64,000 nt of DNA from CAZSHG01 sp964606695 [NCBI: uncultured bacterium] (GTDB taxonomy: Bacteria > UBP14 > UBA6098), in the NCBI GenBank assembly GCA_964606695.1, contig CAZSHG010000009.1, forward strand, positions 44,642 to 108,641. The letters run 5' to 3'. Made by a program: the position numbers and the translations under genes. The notes under the pieces were generated by a model. The model ran no database searches, was not told the DNA's origin, and saw only the letters and a program-made list of their open reading frames with translations. Of the stretch, positions 26,098-34,206 are shown one piece after another. Numbering within the stretch: the first letter of the stretch is position 1; each line of letters begins with the position of its first letter.

Positions 26098-27801
26098 CTA
26101 GTGCGATGCGGTTTCCGTTATTACCTGCTCAATATCGACGTCGCCCTCTATCATGTGGCGAATGGCTTCCTGCCTAAGCGTTCTCATACCTATTTTCGTG
26201 GCCGCTTCGCCTAATTCGAGCCCACTGGCACCATCAATTATCATCTTCTCGATTGTAGCCGAAATAGGCATAACCTCGAATACGGCTATTCGGCCTTTGT
26301 GGCCGGTGTTGTTACAGGTGGTGCAACCTTCTCCCTGGTAAAACGTTATTTTTGAAGCGTCCTCTTCGCTCATTCCTATAATTTCAAGGTATTCCGGATC
26401 GGGTTCTATTTCATGTTTACAGAATGGGCAAACCTTTCTTAATAGCCTCTGAGCCATAACCAGCCTTACAGAACTGGCTACCAGAAATGGTGGTGTGCCC
26501 ATATCGACCAGACGGGTAATGGTGCTCGGCGCGTCGTTTGTATGTAGTGTCGAGAAAACAAGGTGACCGGTTAACGCCGCTTTGATCGCAATCGAAGCCG
26601 TCTCGCCGTCACGAATCTCACCTACAAGAACAATATCAGGGTCCTGACGCAGGAAACTCCTCAACGCCGCGGCGAAATTCAATCCGATTTCGGAATGCAT
26701 GTGCACCTGGTTAATCCCGTCAAGGTTGAACTCTACCGGATCCTCGGCCGTCATGATATTGACATCGGGGAGATTCAACTGACTTAGTGCGGAATAAAGC
26801 GTAGTAGTTTTACCCGAACCCGTAGGACCCGTAACGAGGACCATTCCAAACGGCATGTGGATCGCATTGTTAAACTGCTTCATTGCACGTTTCGGGAAAC
26901 CGAGTTTCGTGATATCCAGCATGAGGTTTTCCGGATCGAGTAATCGCATAACCACTTTTTCGCCGAATATCGTGGGAAGAATTGACACACGCAGATCGAT
27001 AGCCCTTCCTTGAGCCTGAACCTTGATACGGCCGTCTTGAGGCAATCTTCTTTCGGAGATATTTAGCTTGGCCATGATCTTAATACGGCTAACGACGGCG
27101 TGTCTCAATTGGAAGGGGAGAGGAGCCATCTCCATGAGGTTGCCGTCAACGCGGAACCTGACTCTCGTTCGTTTCTCGTATGTCTCGATATGTATATCAG
27201 ATGCACCTCTGCGGATTGCATCCATGATAATGGAATTAACCAGCTTGACCAGCGGTTTTTCCTGGATAGCCTCCTGAAGTTCGGCTTCAGAGAAATCTTC
27301 GTCCTCTTCCTCGACGAGATCGAGATCTTCGCCGCCGGCCATGTCTTCGAGAATATCGTCGATCGAATCCTCGCCCGAACCGTAATACTTATCGATAGCG
27401 GCTAAAATAGAGCTTTTCGAACACATCACCGGTTGGATTTCGTAGTTTGTAATAAACCTCAGTGTGTCTATTACCAGGAGGTTCGTGGGATCGTCGGTAG
27501 CGATAAAAAGGGTTTTGCCGACTTTGATTGCGGCTATCACGGTAAATTTGCGCGCTATTTCTACAGGTATAAGCTCGACAACCTCCTGAGAAAGGTCAAG
27601 GTCATCGAGTTTAATTGTGCCAACGTTTAACTGCTTGGCGACGAAAGAGTTAATTACGTTGTCGTCCTCGATATATCCCAACTCGAGAAGAACCTGCCCC
27701 AACTTTTGCCCGGTCTTCTTCTGTACCTCAAGGGACTTATTGAGCTGTTCCTCTGTAATCTTTCCTGCCCTTATCAACATATCGCCTAAACGAAGGGCCA
27801 T
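26098..27801 (-). CDS. pilB: Pilus extension ATPase PilB
   Basis: A 567-residue GspE/PilB ATPase that powers pilus polymerisation. An N-terminal MshEN/GspE-II domain (MALRLGDMLIRAGKITEEQ, about 1-145) precedes an acidic linker (EDLDLVEEEDEDFSEAEL), Walker A GPTGSGKTTTLYSAL, EDPVEFNLDGINQV, Walker B DIVLVGEIRDGETA and TGHLVFSTLHTNDA. The zinc tetracysteine is formed by CPFC and CTTC. The start is placed at ATG 27801, 4 codons inside the longest frame, because GGAGG precedes it by 6 nt. It is the first gene of the motor operon with its own promoter. Confidence 0.97.
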   Translation of the reverse strand: MALRLGDMLIRAGKITEEQLNKSLEVQKKTGQKLGQVLLELGYIEDDNVINSFVAKQLNVGTIKLDDLDLSQEVVELIPVEIARKFTVIAAIKVGKTLFIATDDPTNLLVIDTLRFITNYEIQPVMCSKSSILAAIDKYYGSGEDSIDDILEDMAGGEDLDLVEEEDEDFSEAELQEAIQEKPLVKLVNSIIMDAIRRGASDIHIETYEKRTRVRFRVDGNLMEMAPLPFQLRHAVVSRIKIMAKLNISERRLPQDGRIKVQAQGRAIDLRVSILPTIFGEKVVMRLLDPENLMLDITKLGFPKRAMKQFNNAIHMPFGMVLVTGPTGSGKTTTLYSALSQLNLPDVNIMTAEDPVEFNLDGINQVHMHSEIGLNFAAALRSFLRQDPDIVLVGEIRDGETASIAIKAALTGHLVFSTLHTNDAPSTITRLVDMGTPPFLVASSVRLVMAQRLLRKVCPFCKHEIEPDPEYLEIIGMSEEDASKITFYQGEGCTTCNNTGHKGRIAVFEVMPISATIEKMIIDGASGLELGEAATKIGMRTLRQEAIRHMIEGDVDIEQVITETASH

Positions 27802-27840
27802 TTTTTCCTCCAATTTATATCAATAGCTTCATATCTCACT

Positions 27841-27868
27841 ATTATATAGATTCACCTCTTGTTTTCAA
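27841..27868 (-). promoter_or_regulatory. Sigma-70 promoter of the pilB operon
   Basis: On the minus strand, TTGAAA (27868-27863), a 16-bp spacer and TATAAT (27846-27841). Predicted +1 near 27834 leaves a 33-nt UTR containing the GGAGG of pilB. No sigma-54 site (GG-N10-GC) was noticed here although PilS-type kinases often act with sigma-54. Confidence 0.7.
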
Positions 27869-27878
27869 GCTGTATTAA

Positions 27879-28589
27879 CTACTTTGTAAACCAAACCGGT
27901 TTTCTTCCGGGACAAATCTCTCTCCTGTTTCCCTGCTGGATACTTGCCATACAGACTTTCGGCTCATTTTCGACTCCGCTTTGAAATACAATCCAAAAAC
28001 CGTCGCCGGAAATCGACGGCTTAATATCGTCGTTTTTCGTGTCAAAAACCGCCCTGATCTTGCCATCCGGAAGCGACTTGACGATAATAGCGGAATCTCC
28101 TTTGCCTTCACGGTTTGAGGAATATGCAATCAAGCCGTTTGAAACAGAAATATCGGGGTCGGCGGCCACTTCGTCGTGAGCGCTGACCGTTACAGGATCG
28201 GTTCCCCTTTGCGGACGCCACATTACTTTGTCATCCTCTACAAACACACTCCAATCGCCACTCCTGTCGATACCGCGTGCGTAGTCCTCTTTGATCGCAC
28301 TATCGGGAAATTCCGACATTTCCGAAGTCTCGGGATCGAGCGTAAAAAAGTGCGTCGAACCTTCGTCCATAGTTACAACAAAGAGCGAATCATTTCGCCT
28401 GATTATGTCCGTTTCGCGGTATTTCGTGTTATATACCGCGACGGTTGTGCCCGTAACCGCTTCAATCTTAACTATTTGAGTATCTGACCCTGCAGACGTA
28501 ATAACATATATATACCCCTGCGGTTGAATACTGGAACAACCACCTAAAGCTAAAAGTAAGATAAAAGTGTCGAACATTAAATGTTTCAA
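27879..28589 (-). CDS. Lipoprotein with TolB-like β-propeller repeats
   Basis: A 236-residue protein. A lipobox (LLLALGGC, Cys18) is followed by about four β-propeller-like repeats (for example AVYNTKYRETDIIRRNDSLFVV, DISVSNGLIAYSSNREGKGDS and KPSISGDGFWIVFQSGVENE). The last two look like WD40-type PD40 repeats of TolB. The start is TTG at 28589, with a strong AGGAGG 7 nt upstream. It has its own promoter and sits between leuS and pilB, so its function is not revealed by context. It is short for a closed propeller. Confidence 0.75.
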   Translation of the reverse strand: MKHLMFDTFILLLALGGCSSIQPQGYIYVITSAGSDTQIVKIEAVTGTTVAVYNTKYRETDIIRRNDSLFVVTMDEGSTHFFTLDPETSEMSEFPDSAIKEDYARGIDRSGDWSVFVEDDKVMWRPQRGTDPVTVSAHDEVAADPDISVSNGLIAYSSNREGKGDSAIIVKSLPDGKIRAVFDTKNDDIKPSISGDGFWIVFQSGVENEPKVCMASIQQGNRREICPGRKPVWFTK

Positions 28590-28608
28590 TAAATTACCTC
28601 CTACTAAT

Positions 28609-28636
28609 ACTATAGATATTTTTTGGGATTATGCAA
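28609..28636 (-). promoter_or_regulatory. Promoter of the propeller lipoprotein gene
   Basis: On the minus strand, TTGCAT (28636-28631), a 16-bp spacer and TATAGT (28614-28609). +1 is expected near 28602, just upstream of the AGGAGG that serves the TTG start at 28589. The rest of the gap up to leuS (28637-28740) has GC-rich inverted fragments but no clear terminator. Confidence 0.6.
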
Positions 28637-28740
28637 TAAAAAATAACCCGCTGTCACGCCTCGTGCTACGCGCGCGTTGTTTAGTTGAAATTTTATCCGC
28701 ACGCATGAGTCGCGCCATCGGGTATATCGGCGCTAAAACT

Positions 28741-31188
28741 TTATCTGGCGATGATGTTGAGTATCCGGCCGGGGACGTAAATATATTTCACGACCTTTTT
28801 TCCACCTATATGTTTTTCGATATTCGGTTCGTCGTGAGCGGCACAGGTCGCTTCGTCCTGAGTCGCATCCGGGGATATTTCTATTGTGCCGCGCAATTTG
28901 CCGTTGATCTGAACTCCAATTTCTATCGTCTCGTATGCTATCACGGATTTATCGTAATCCGGCCAGACCCGTTCGACCCCGAAACTATCGAAACCCAGAC
29001 GGGCGTTGAGTTCTTCAGCCAGATGAGGGGCGAAGGGTGTCAGGATTCTCACCAGCCGATCGGCGACGTAAAAACCGATTTCCGATTCCGATAGATCATA
29101 ATCCTCCGCGAAATTCAGGAACTCCATCATACGCGCGATAGCTGTATTGTAACTCATCTCGTCGATATCTTCGGTAACGGCTTTAACCGTGCGGTTTATC
29201 TCGCGATACAGGTCGGCGTCGCCTTCCGAGAGTTTATCTACATTAACCGCGTTATCCGATGAATCCAGACTATCTGGAATAAACCTTTCCACGCGAGTCA
29301 GGAAACGTTCCGCGCCCTTTATACCGTCCTCGTTCCATGAAATTTCGTGGCCGGGAGGCGCGAAGAACAGCATAGCCGTGCGAGATACGTCCACGCCGTG
29401 CTTTTCCATTATCGCGACTGGACTGACGACGTTTCCCTTTGATTTGCTCATAATATCGCCGTTTTCGTCGCAGACCATGCCGTGATTGAACAGCTTTCGC
29501 GCGGGTTCGTCCACCGAAAGGTATCCCATATCGTGTAGAACCTTGGTTATGAATCTGAAATACAGTAGATGTCCAGTTGCGTGTTCGATGCCGCCTATAT
29601 AAAGATCGACGGGCAACCATTCGTCGGCTTTTTTTCTGGAAAACGCCTCGTCGGGATTATTGGCGTCAATATATCTCAACTGATACCAGCTCGAACAGAC
29701 GAAAGTATCCATCGTATCGGCGTCGTGCTTTGCCGGGCCGCCGCATTTTGGGCACGTAGTATCCATGAATTTCGGGACGTCCGCCAGCGGACTGCGCCCC
29801 TTCGGCAGGAAATCCATAACATAGGGCAATTCTACCGGTAGATCGCTTTCCGGCACCGGCACCACTCCGCATTTTTCACAGTGAACGACGGGTATCGGCG
29901 AGCCCCAGTATCGCTGGCGACTGATCAGCCAATCACGCAGTTTATATTGTATCGCGCTTTCCGCGAATCCGTTTTTGGCGCCCTGTTCCGTTATCGCCGG
30001 AATAGCCTTCTGCGATTCCAAACCGTCGAATGGGCCGGAGTTGACCATAATCCCCGGTTCGACATAGGCCTCGGTCATCTCGGAGGATGATAATTCTTCT
30101 CCCTGCGGACGAATCACGACCTTAACCGGCAAACCGTATTTCACCGCGAATTCGAAATCGCGCTGATCGTGTGCCGGCACAGCCATTACTACGCCCGATC
30201 CATATCCCGCCAGAACGTAATCCGCTACGAATAGGGGCACTTCGTTTCCGTTATATGGATTTCGCACGTGCAACCCGGAATCTACTCCGTCCTTTTCCCG
30301 ACCTTCGGCGGTTCGCTCGATTTCGCTTCGCAATGCGGCCTTTTCGATATACTCTTCGACAGCTTCACGGTTTGGGCAAACCGAGATTAATTTACGCATC
30401 AAATCGGCCTCCGGGGCTATTGCCATGAAGGTTACGCCGTAAACAGTGTCCGGTCTTGTAGTGAATATCGGTAGTTTATCGCCGGTCTCGATTATCTCGA
30501 AGATAATATTCGCACCCGTCGAATGGCCTATCCAGTTTCGTTGCATCGTCTTTACCGGATACGGCCAATCCAGTTTTTCCAGATCGTCCAGTAATCTTTG
30601 CGCATAATCGGTAATTTTGAAATACCATTGCTTCAGGACACGTCGTTCGATCGGCGTTTCCGTGTGCCGCCAGCAACAGCCGTTGATCACCTGTTCGTTG
30701 GCCAATACGGTGTTGCATTCCGGGCACCAGTTAACCGGCGATTCCTTCTGGTATGCCAGGCCGCTCTCAAAAAGCTTCAAGAAGACCCATTGCGTCCATT
30801 TGTAATAATCAGGTCGGCAAGTAACGACCTCGCGGTCCCAATCGTAGGAGAGTCCCATCGACCGGAGAGTCGCGCGCCCGGTCTCGATATTCTTCTCCGT
30901 CCATTGCGACGGGTGGATATTCCGTTTTATCGCCGCCTGTTCCGCGGGCAGACCGAAAGCGTCCCATCCGAAGGGATGAAGCAATTTCTTTCCGTTCATT
31001 TTCATATATCGCCAAACGAGGTCGCCTATCGAATAATTACGGAAATGCCCCATATGAACGTCCCCGCTGGGATATGCGAACATCTCTAACAGATAGAATT
31101 TCTCGTTACCGGGATTTTCCGGCGTTTTGAAAAGATCGGCTTCGCGCCACCTATCCTGCCACTTTTTTTCGATATCTTGAAAAGGCAT
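28741..31188 (-). CDS. leuS: Leucyl-tRNA synthetase
   Basis: An 815-residue class I synthetase charging tRNA-Leu. The HIGH-type motif is FAYPSGDVHMGHFRNYS (His45, His48), with WDAFGLPAEQAA after it. The CP1 editing domain carries TTRPDTVYGVTFMAIAPE. The tryptophan-type FLPKGRSPLADVPKFMDTTCP is followed by a CPKCGGPA zinc knuckle, then DLYIGGIEHATGHLLYFRF, KMSKS-type MSKSKGNVVSP and a C-terminal anticodon domain ending VPGRILNIIA. ATG 31188 is chosen over the longer frame because AAGGAG lies 6 nt upstream. A structured leader with a terminator-like hairpin precedes it. Confidence 0.98.
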   Translation of the reverse strand: MPFQDIEKKWQDRWREADLFKTPENPGNEKFYLLEMFAYPSGDVHMGHFRNYSIGDLVWRYMKMNGKKLLHPFGWDAFGLPAEQAAIKRNIHPSQWTEKNIETGRATLRSMGLSYDWDREVVTCRPDYYKWTQWVFLKLFESGLAYQKESPVNWCPECNTVLANEQVINGCCWRHTETPIERRVLKQWYFKITDYAQRLLDDLEKLDWPYPVKTMQRNWIGHSTGANIIFEIIETGDKLPIFTTRPDTVYGVTFMAIAPEADLMRKLISVCPNREAVEEYIEKAALRSEIERTAEGREKDGVDSGLHVRNPYNGNEVPLFVADYVLAGYGSGVVMAVPAHDQRDFEFAVKYGLPVKVVIRPQGEELSSSEMTEAYVEPGIMVNSGPFDGLESQKAIPAITEQGAKNGFAESAIQYKLRDWLISRQRYWGSPIPVVHCEKCGVVPVPESDLPVELPYVMDFLPKGRSPLADVPKFMDTTCPKCGGPAKHDADTMDTFVCSSWYQLRYIDANNPDEAFSRKKADEWLPVDLYIGGIEHATGHLLYFRFITKVLHDMGYLSVDEPARKLFNHGMVCDENGDIMSKSKGNVVSPVAIMEKHGVDVSRTAMLFFAPPGHEISWNEDGIKGAERFLTRVERFIPDSLDSSDNAVNVDKLSEGDADLYREINRTVKAVTEDIDEMSYNTAIARMMEFLNFAEDYDLSESEIGFYVADRLVRILTPFAPHLAEELNARLGFDSFGVERVWPDYDKSVIAYETIEIGVQINGKLRGTIEISPDATQDEATCAAHDEPNIEKHIGGKKVVKYIYVPGRILNIIAR

Positions 31189-31222
31189 CTTTGTCTCCTT
31201 ATTAAAGTCTTTTTTTCGATAT

Positions 31223-31246
31223 AAAAACACCCGACGAAAGCCGGGC
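31223..31246 (-). terminator. Terminator-like hairpin in the leuS leader (candidate attenuator)
   Basis: On the minus strand, CCCGGC (31245-31240), a TTTC loop and GTCGGG (31235-31230, one G-T pair) are followed by TG and five Ts. It lies between the leuS promoter and its start codon, 35 nt upstream of the ATG, so it would end transcription before leuS unless prevented. Confidence 0.6.
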
Positions 31247-31254
31247 ACGGGAAT

Positions 31255-31324
31255 CCCACGGGGTTTCGAGAACTCCGCGGGTTATACGTTAAGACCGTAG
31301 GCGGCAGAATGGATTCTAACCGCC
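31255..31324 (-). promoter_or_regulatory. Structured leader of leuS (two further hairpins)
   Basis: On the minus strand, hairpin 1 (31324-31300) pairs GGCGG with CCGCC and AGAAT with ATTCT. Hairpin 2 (31281-31255) pairs CCCGCGG with CCGTGGG (one G-T pair) over a 13-nt loop. With the terminator-like hairpin downstream this makes three stems in about 170 nt of leader. No T-box consensus (a GGNACCGCG-type motif) was found, so the mechanism is open. Confidence 0.5.
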
Positions 31325-31359
31325 GGAACCTCCTCCATATTTCGTCTCGGTTCGACCAT
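31282..31359 (-). CDS. Possible 25-codon leader peptide of leuS
   Basis: The open frame begins at ATG 31359, only 3 nt after the predicted transcription start, and ends at TAA (31284-31282) just before hairpin 2. The peptide would be MVEPRRNMEEVPAVRIHSAA followed by YGLNV, with a single Leu codon near the end. Hairpin 1 lies inside it. There is no Shine-Dalgarno sequence, so translation would have to be leaderless. A longer frame from GTG 31364 has three Leu codons (in RRLESILPPTVLTYNP) and runs on through the leader. Either frame could couple leucine supply to leuS termination, but coding is unproven. Confidence 0.25.
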   Translation of the reverse strand: MVEPRRNMEEVPAVRIHSAAYGLNV

Positions 31360-31368
31360 GACACCGCA

Positions 31369-31396
31369 AATATAGGTAAGTTTGGGAAGGTGTCAA
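31369..31396 (-). promoter_or_regulatory. Sigma-70 promoter of leuS
   Basis: On the minus strand, TTGACA (31396-31391), a 16-bp spacer and TATATT (31374-31369). +1 is expected near 31362, giving a leader of about 174 nt before the leuS ATG. Confidence 0.75.
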
Positions 31397-31448
31397 GCAG
31401 ATTTGTTTAATTCGAGTAAAATAGGTATTTTTACATGAATCCTATTAT

Positions 31449-32981
31449 CTATCTGTCCAGCTTGGCGTCGAAGTTTTCCAATATGGTTTTAACCTGTTCG
31501 GGAACTTCTCGTCCGTTTTTCGTCTCGATTTTGGTTTTTTCGATATTATCCTCGGTCAGCAACTTGACGTCCGTGCTTTCGCCGTAAACCGCCTGAACAG
31601 CTTCTTTCAGGGCATCTAGGTTTTCCTTGATTATCAAGATATTGTTGACCTGATACTCCAGCTTGTGTGGGAATTTTAGAACGATACGATTTTCGTCCTG
31701 GATTAGATCGGCTTCGCGTATCCATTCTGCCTTTCCCTCGCCGCGCTTTGCCGCGAATTCTCTTATAAGGCGTCCTTTTGGCGAATCATCCCGCGGTTCG
31801 GCTTCTTCCTGGGGTTCAATTTCCCGTCGTTTTCGGGGTGGTGGTGCGTAATCTCCAGATTTGACTTGTGTTAGCGCCCTTCGTATAGATGCCGTGCTGT
31901 CCATATTAGTAAGATAAACCAATGTCTCTTCGAATAAATACCTCGGTTGAGACGCCGATTTCAAACGGGATTGAAGCTCGGCCAGCATTTTGGCTATGCG
32001 TAGAATATCTTCCGGCATAACGTCGTCGGCAATTCTGGAGTAAATTTCTTTTTCCCTCTCGCCGATTTCCTCAGACTCGACGCCAATAGCGAATTTTAGC
32101 GCGCCGTGAAAATGCTCGGTAAGTCCGCTCGCGACCTGCCCAATATCGATACCGGATTCGAGTAGTCTGTCCAGCTCAGAGATAGCTCCGACCGGGTTCC
32201 CCTCGAGGATTTTTTCGGCTATTTGATCGAAAGCGTCGAGAGGGAGGATTCCCAGAACCTGCGCCACCTCGTCGGCGGTTAAAGCGCCCTTCGGCGAGTA
32301 AGCCAGTATCTGGTCAAGAAGGGACAGTGAATCGCGCAATCCCCCATCGGCTCTATGTGCTATAAGAATGGAAGCGTCATCGTCGAGGACTAGCCCCTCA
32401 TGTTCGGCGAGTTTAGTTATGTGCTTTGCTATTTGTCCGCCCGGAATTCTACGGAAATCGTAACGCTGGCATCGACTGATAATAGTCGCAGGCAGTTTTT
32501 GCGGTTCGGTCGTTGCGAAGATGAAAGTTATATATCGTGGAGGTTCTTCGAGGGTTTTTAAGAGCGCGTTGAAAGCCTCTTTCGTCAGCATGTGGACTTC
32601 GTCTATGATGTAGATTTTGTTTCTCCCCTGAGGCGCATACTGGACGCTTTCGCGCAGGGATTGTATTTCCGCGATCCCGCGATTCGAAGCCCCGTCTATC
32701 TCCAGAACGTCGGGGCTGTTACCCTGAGCGATAGATACACAACTGTTACAGGTGCCGCAAGGCGTGGGGGTGGGGCTGTCGTAGTTCATACAATTAAGAC
32801 ATTTAGCTACAATACGAGCTGTCGTTGTTTTACCGGTGCCACGGGGACCGCAAAATAAATAGGCGTGAGCGAGTCTATCCTTCTCGATTGCGCTCTTTAA
32901 GGTATCCGTAATATGCTCCTGTGCAACTACTTCCTCGAAAGTCTGCGGCCTGAATTTCCTCGCTAAAACCAGATATGACAT
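31449..32981 (-). CDS. dnaX: DNA polymerase III subunit gamma/tau
   Basis: A 510-residue AAA+ clamp-loader subunit. The sequence is MSYLVLARKFRPQTFEEVVA, Walker A GPRGTGKTTT (Lys51), the zinc module Cys61/64/75/78/81 (CLNC...CGTCNSC), Walker B IYIIDEVHMLTKEAFNALLKTLEEPP, then FIFATTEPQKLPATIISRCQRYDF with the SRC arginine finger. Domain III carries ARALTQ-like helices. The C-terminal 120 residues are charged and much shorter than the tau tail of E. coli, so no separate tau function is evident. ATG 32981 has GGAGGAAT upstream. Downstream is leuS, with no clear terminator between. Confidence 0.97.
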   Translation of the reverse strand: MSYLVLARKFRPQTFEEVVAQEHITDTLKSAIEKDRLAHAYLFCGPRGTGKTTTARIVAKCLNCMNYDSPTPTPCGTCNSCVSIAQGNSPDVLEIDGASNRGIAEIQSLRESVQYAPQGRNKIYIIDEVHMLTKEAFNALLKTLEEPPRYITFIFATTEPQKLPATIISRCQRYDFRRIPGGQIAKHITKLAEHEGLVLDDDASILIAHRADGGLRDSLSLLDQILAYSPKGALTADEVAQVLGILPLDAFDQIAEKILEGNPVGAISELDRLLESGIDIGQVASGLTEHFHGALKFAIGVESEEIGEREKEIYSRIADDVMPEDILRIAKMLAELQSRLKSASQPRYLFEETLVYLTNMDSTASIRRALTQVKSGDYAPPPRKRREIEPQEEAEPRDDSPKGRLIREFAAKRGEGKAEWIREADLIQDENRIVLKFPHKLEYQVNNILIIKENLDALKEAVQAVYGESTDVKLLTEDNIEKTKIETKNGREVPEQVKTILENFDAKLDR

Positions 32982-33004
32982 ATTCCTCCAATCAAATTTA
33001 TCTT

Positions 33005-33033
33005 AATATAATACAGCATTGCGCAACTTTCAA
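33005..33033 (-). promoter_or_regulatory. Sigma-70 promoter of dnaX
   Basis: On the minus strand, TTGAAA (33033-33028), a 17-bp spacer and TATATT (33010-33005). +1 near 32998 gives a 17-nt UTR holding the GGAGG. It is divergent from the rpmB promoter. Confidence 0.7.
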
Positions 33034-33106
33034 CATGAATGATTGCAAACAAATCCAAATCGAGTTCCTTGTTCGCGCTAACGAAAGGGATTATTTGAAA
33101 AAATAC

Positions 33107-33134
33107 TTGCATCGAGAGGAAATTAGAGTATATT
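33107..33134 (+). promoter_or_regulatory. Sigma-70 promoter of rpmB
   Basis: TTGCAT (33107-33112), a 16-bp spacer and TATATT (33129-33134). +1 near 33141 gives a 28-nt UTR ending in the GGAGG of rpmB. Confidence 0.7.
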
Positions 33135-33168
33135 TGCAATCTTGTAGCTCGATTATATGGAGGATACT

Positions 33169-33363
33169 ATGGCAAAGATATGTGAAATATGCGGAAAGAA
33201 ACCCAGAACAGGCAGAAACGTCTCGCACGCGCACAATAGGACTCTAAGAAAATACAATCCTAACCTGCAATCTGTCAGGGTTAATAAAGACGGAAAACCC
33301 GTCAGGATGAGGGTTTGCACTCGCTGTATCAAGGCGGGGAAAGTCAAGAAATGGGTTAGTTGA
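33169..33363 (+). CDS. rpmB: Ribosomal protein bL28
   Basis: A 64-residue large-subunit protein. [24 protein letters not shown] is the L28 signature, and [13 protein letters not shown] ends it. Both Cys pairs (CEIC and CTRC) are present, which marks the zinc-binding C+ form. ATG 33169 is used rather than the ATG 12 nt upstream, because GGAGG (33159-33163) is 5 nt before 33169 and would lie inside the longer frame. It is a single-gene unit with its own promoter and a strong terminator. Confidence 0.97.
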   Translation: MAKICEICGKKPRTGRNVSHAHNRTLRKYNPNLQSVRVNKDGKPVRMRVCTRCIKAGKVKKWVS

Positions 33364-33382
33364 TAACCGTGGATATTATCTA

Positions 33383-33410
33383 AAAGGCCGCTTTTCAGCG
33401 GCCTTTTTTT
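33383..33410. terminator. Bidirectional rho-independent terminator between rpmB and lpxA
   Basis: A perfect 10-bp stem AAAGGCCGCT/AGCGGCCTTT (33383-33392, 33397-33406) with a TTTC loop has a T run on the plus strand and an A run on the other side. It can end both rpmB and the long convergent operon whose last gene, lpxA, stops at 33412. Confidence 0.93.
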
Positions 33411-33411
33411 A

Positions 33412-34188
33412 TTACTTTACTATGCCCCTTTCGGAGTTCTTCAGGAAATCGATAAATTTCAGGACAGGCGGGATCAGTTCGATTTCGGCCTCGATTTTCC
33501 TTATCGCGTCGGATTTGCCCAAATCGCTCCGATAGACAATTCGATAACATTTTTTGAGCGCGCCAATCTCATCGTCGGAGAACCCTCGTCTGCGCAATCC
33601 TATCGAATTTATCCCGCCCGGTTTTGTGGGATTACCCGCCACAAGAATATAATGGGGGACGTCCCGTGTAATACGCGAACACATCCCCACCATTACGTGT
33701 TCACCAATCGTAACGAACTGGTGGATTGGATTCGATCCTCCAAGTATTGTCCAATCTCCGATAGTTACATGGCCGCCAAGCCCTGAACAATTAGCGAGGA
33801 TAACGTGATTGCCCACACGGCAATCGTGGCCAACGTGTGTGTAAGCCATAAACAGGCAAACCGATCCTATCGCGGTTTTCCCGCTTGCATGGGTGCCGCG
33901 GTTCATAGTCGTGGATTCTCGGAACGTATTCCTATCCCCGATAATCAGTTCGGAATACTCGCCGCCGAATTTTAAATCCTGCGGCGGACCGCCAATCGAC
34001 GCGCCGTGATGGACTACGTTTTCGCGCCCCATCCTGACAAATGAGGTAATATAAGCGCCGGGGCCGATTTCGCAACCTTCGCCGATAACCGCACCCGACT
34101 CGATATAAGCGTGCGACCCAACGACCACACCATCGCCGAGTTCCGCACCTTTTTCCACAATCGCCGTCGGATGGACTTTTACACTCAT
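33412..34188 (-). CDS. lpxA: UDP-N-acetylglucosamine acyltransferase LpxA
   Basis: A 258-residue left-handed β-helix acyltransferase that catalyses the first step of lipid A synthesis in the cytoplasm. Hexapeptide repeats run from VHPTAIVEKGAELGDGVVVG to about residue 185. The catalytic His is His121 in YTHVGHDC, and GGPPQDLKF and RESTTMNRGT are family-specific, as is the C-terminal helical tail with GINSIGLRRRGFSDDEI. The usual GG-x-x-x-VHQF reads GGSNPIHQF here, a mild variation. It is the last gene of the rimP-pnp cluster, 18 bp after pnp, and shows that the organism makes LPS. Confidence 0.96.
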   Translation of the reverse strand: MSVKVHPTAIVEKGAELGDGVVVGSHAYIESGAVIGEGCEIGPGAYITSFVRMGRENVVHHGASIGGPPQDLKFGGEYSELIIGDRNTFRESTTMNRGTHASGKTAIGSVCLFMAYTHVGHDCRVGNHVILANCSGLGGHVTIGDWTILGGSNPIHQFVTIGEHVMVGMCSRITRDVPHYILVAGNPTKPGGINSIGLRRRGFSDDEIGALKKCYRIVYRSDLGKSDAIRKIEAEIELIPPVLKFIDFLKNSERGIVK

Positions 34189-34206
34189 CGTATGTCCTTC
34201 GTTATT

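Noticed and set aside
31086-31364. 92-codon frame from GTG 31364 running from the leuS leader into leuS
   Set aside because: Its GTG lies 2 nt upstream of the predicted +1 and it overlaps the leuS start by about 100 bases in another frame. Retained only as a remark on the leader.
31189-31400. T-box riboswitch upstream of leuS
   Set aside because: The conserved T-box sequence and a stem I with specifier loop could not be found, and the leader of about 174 nt is short for one. Kept only as an unspecified attenuator.
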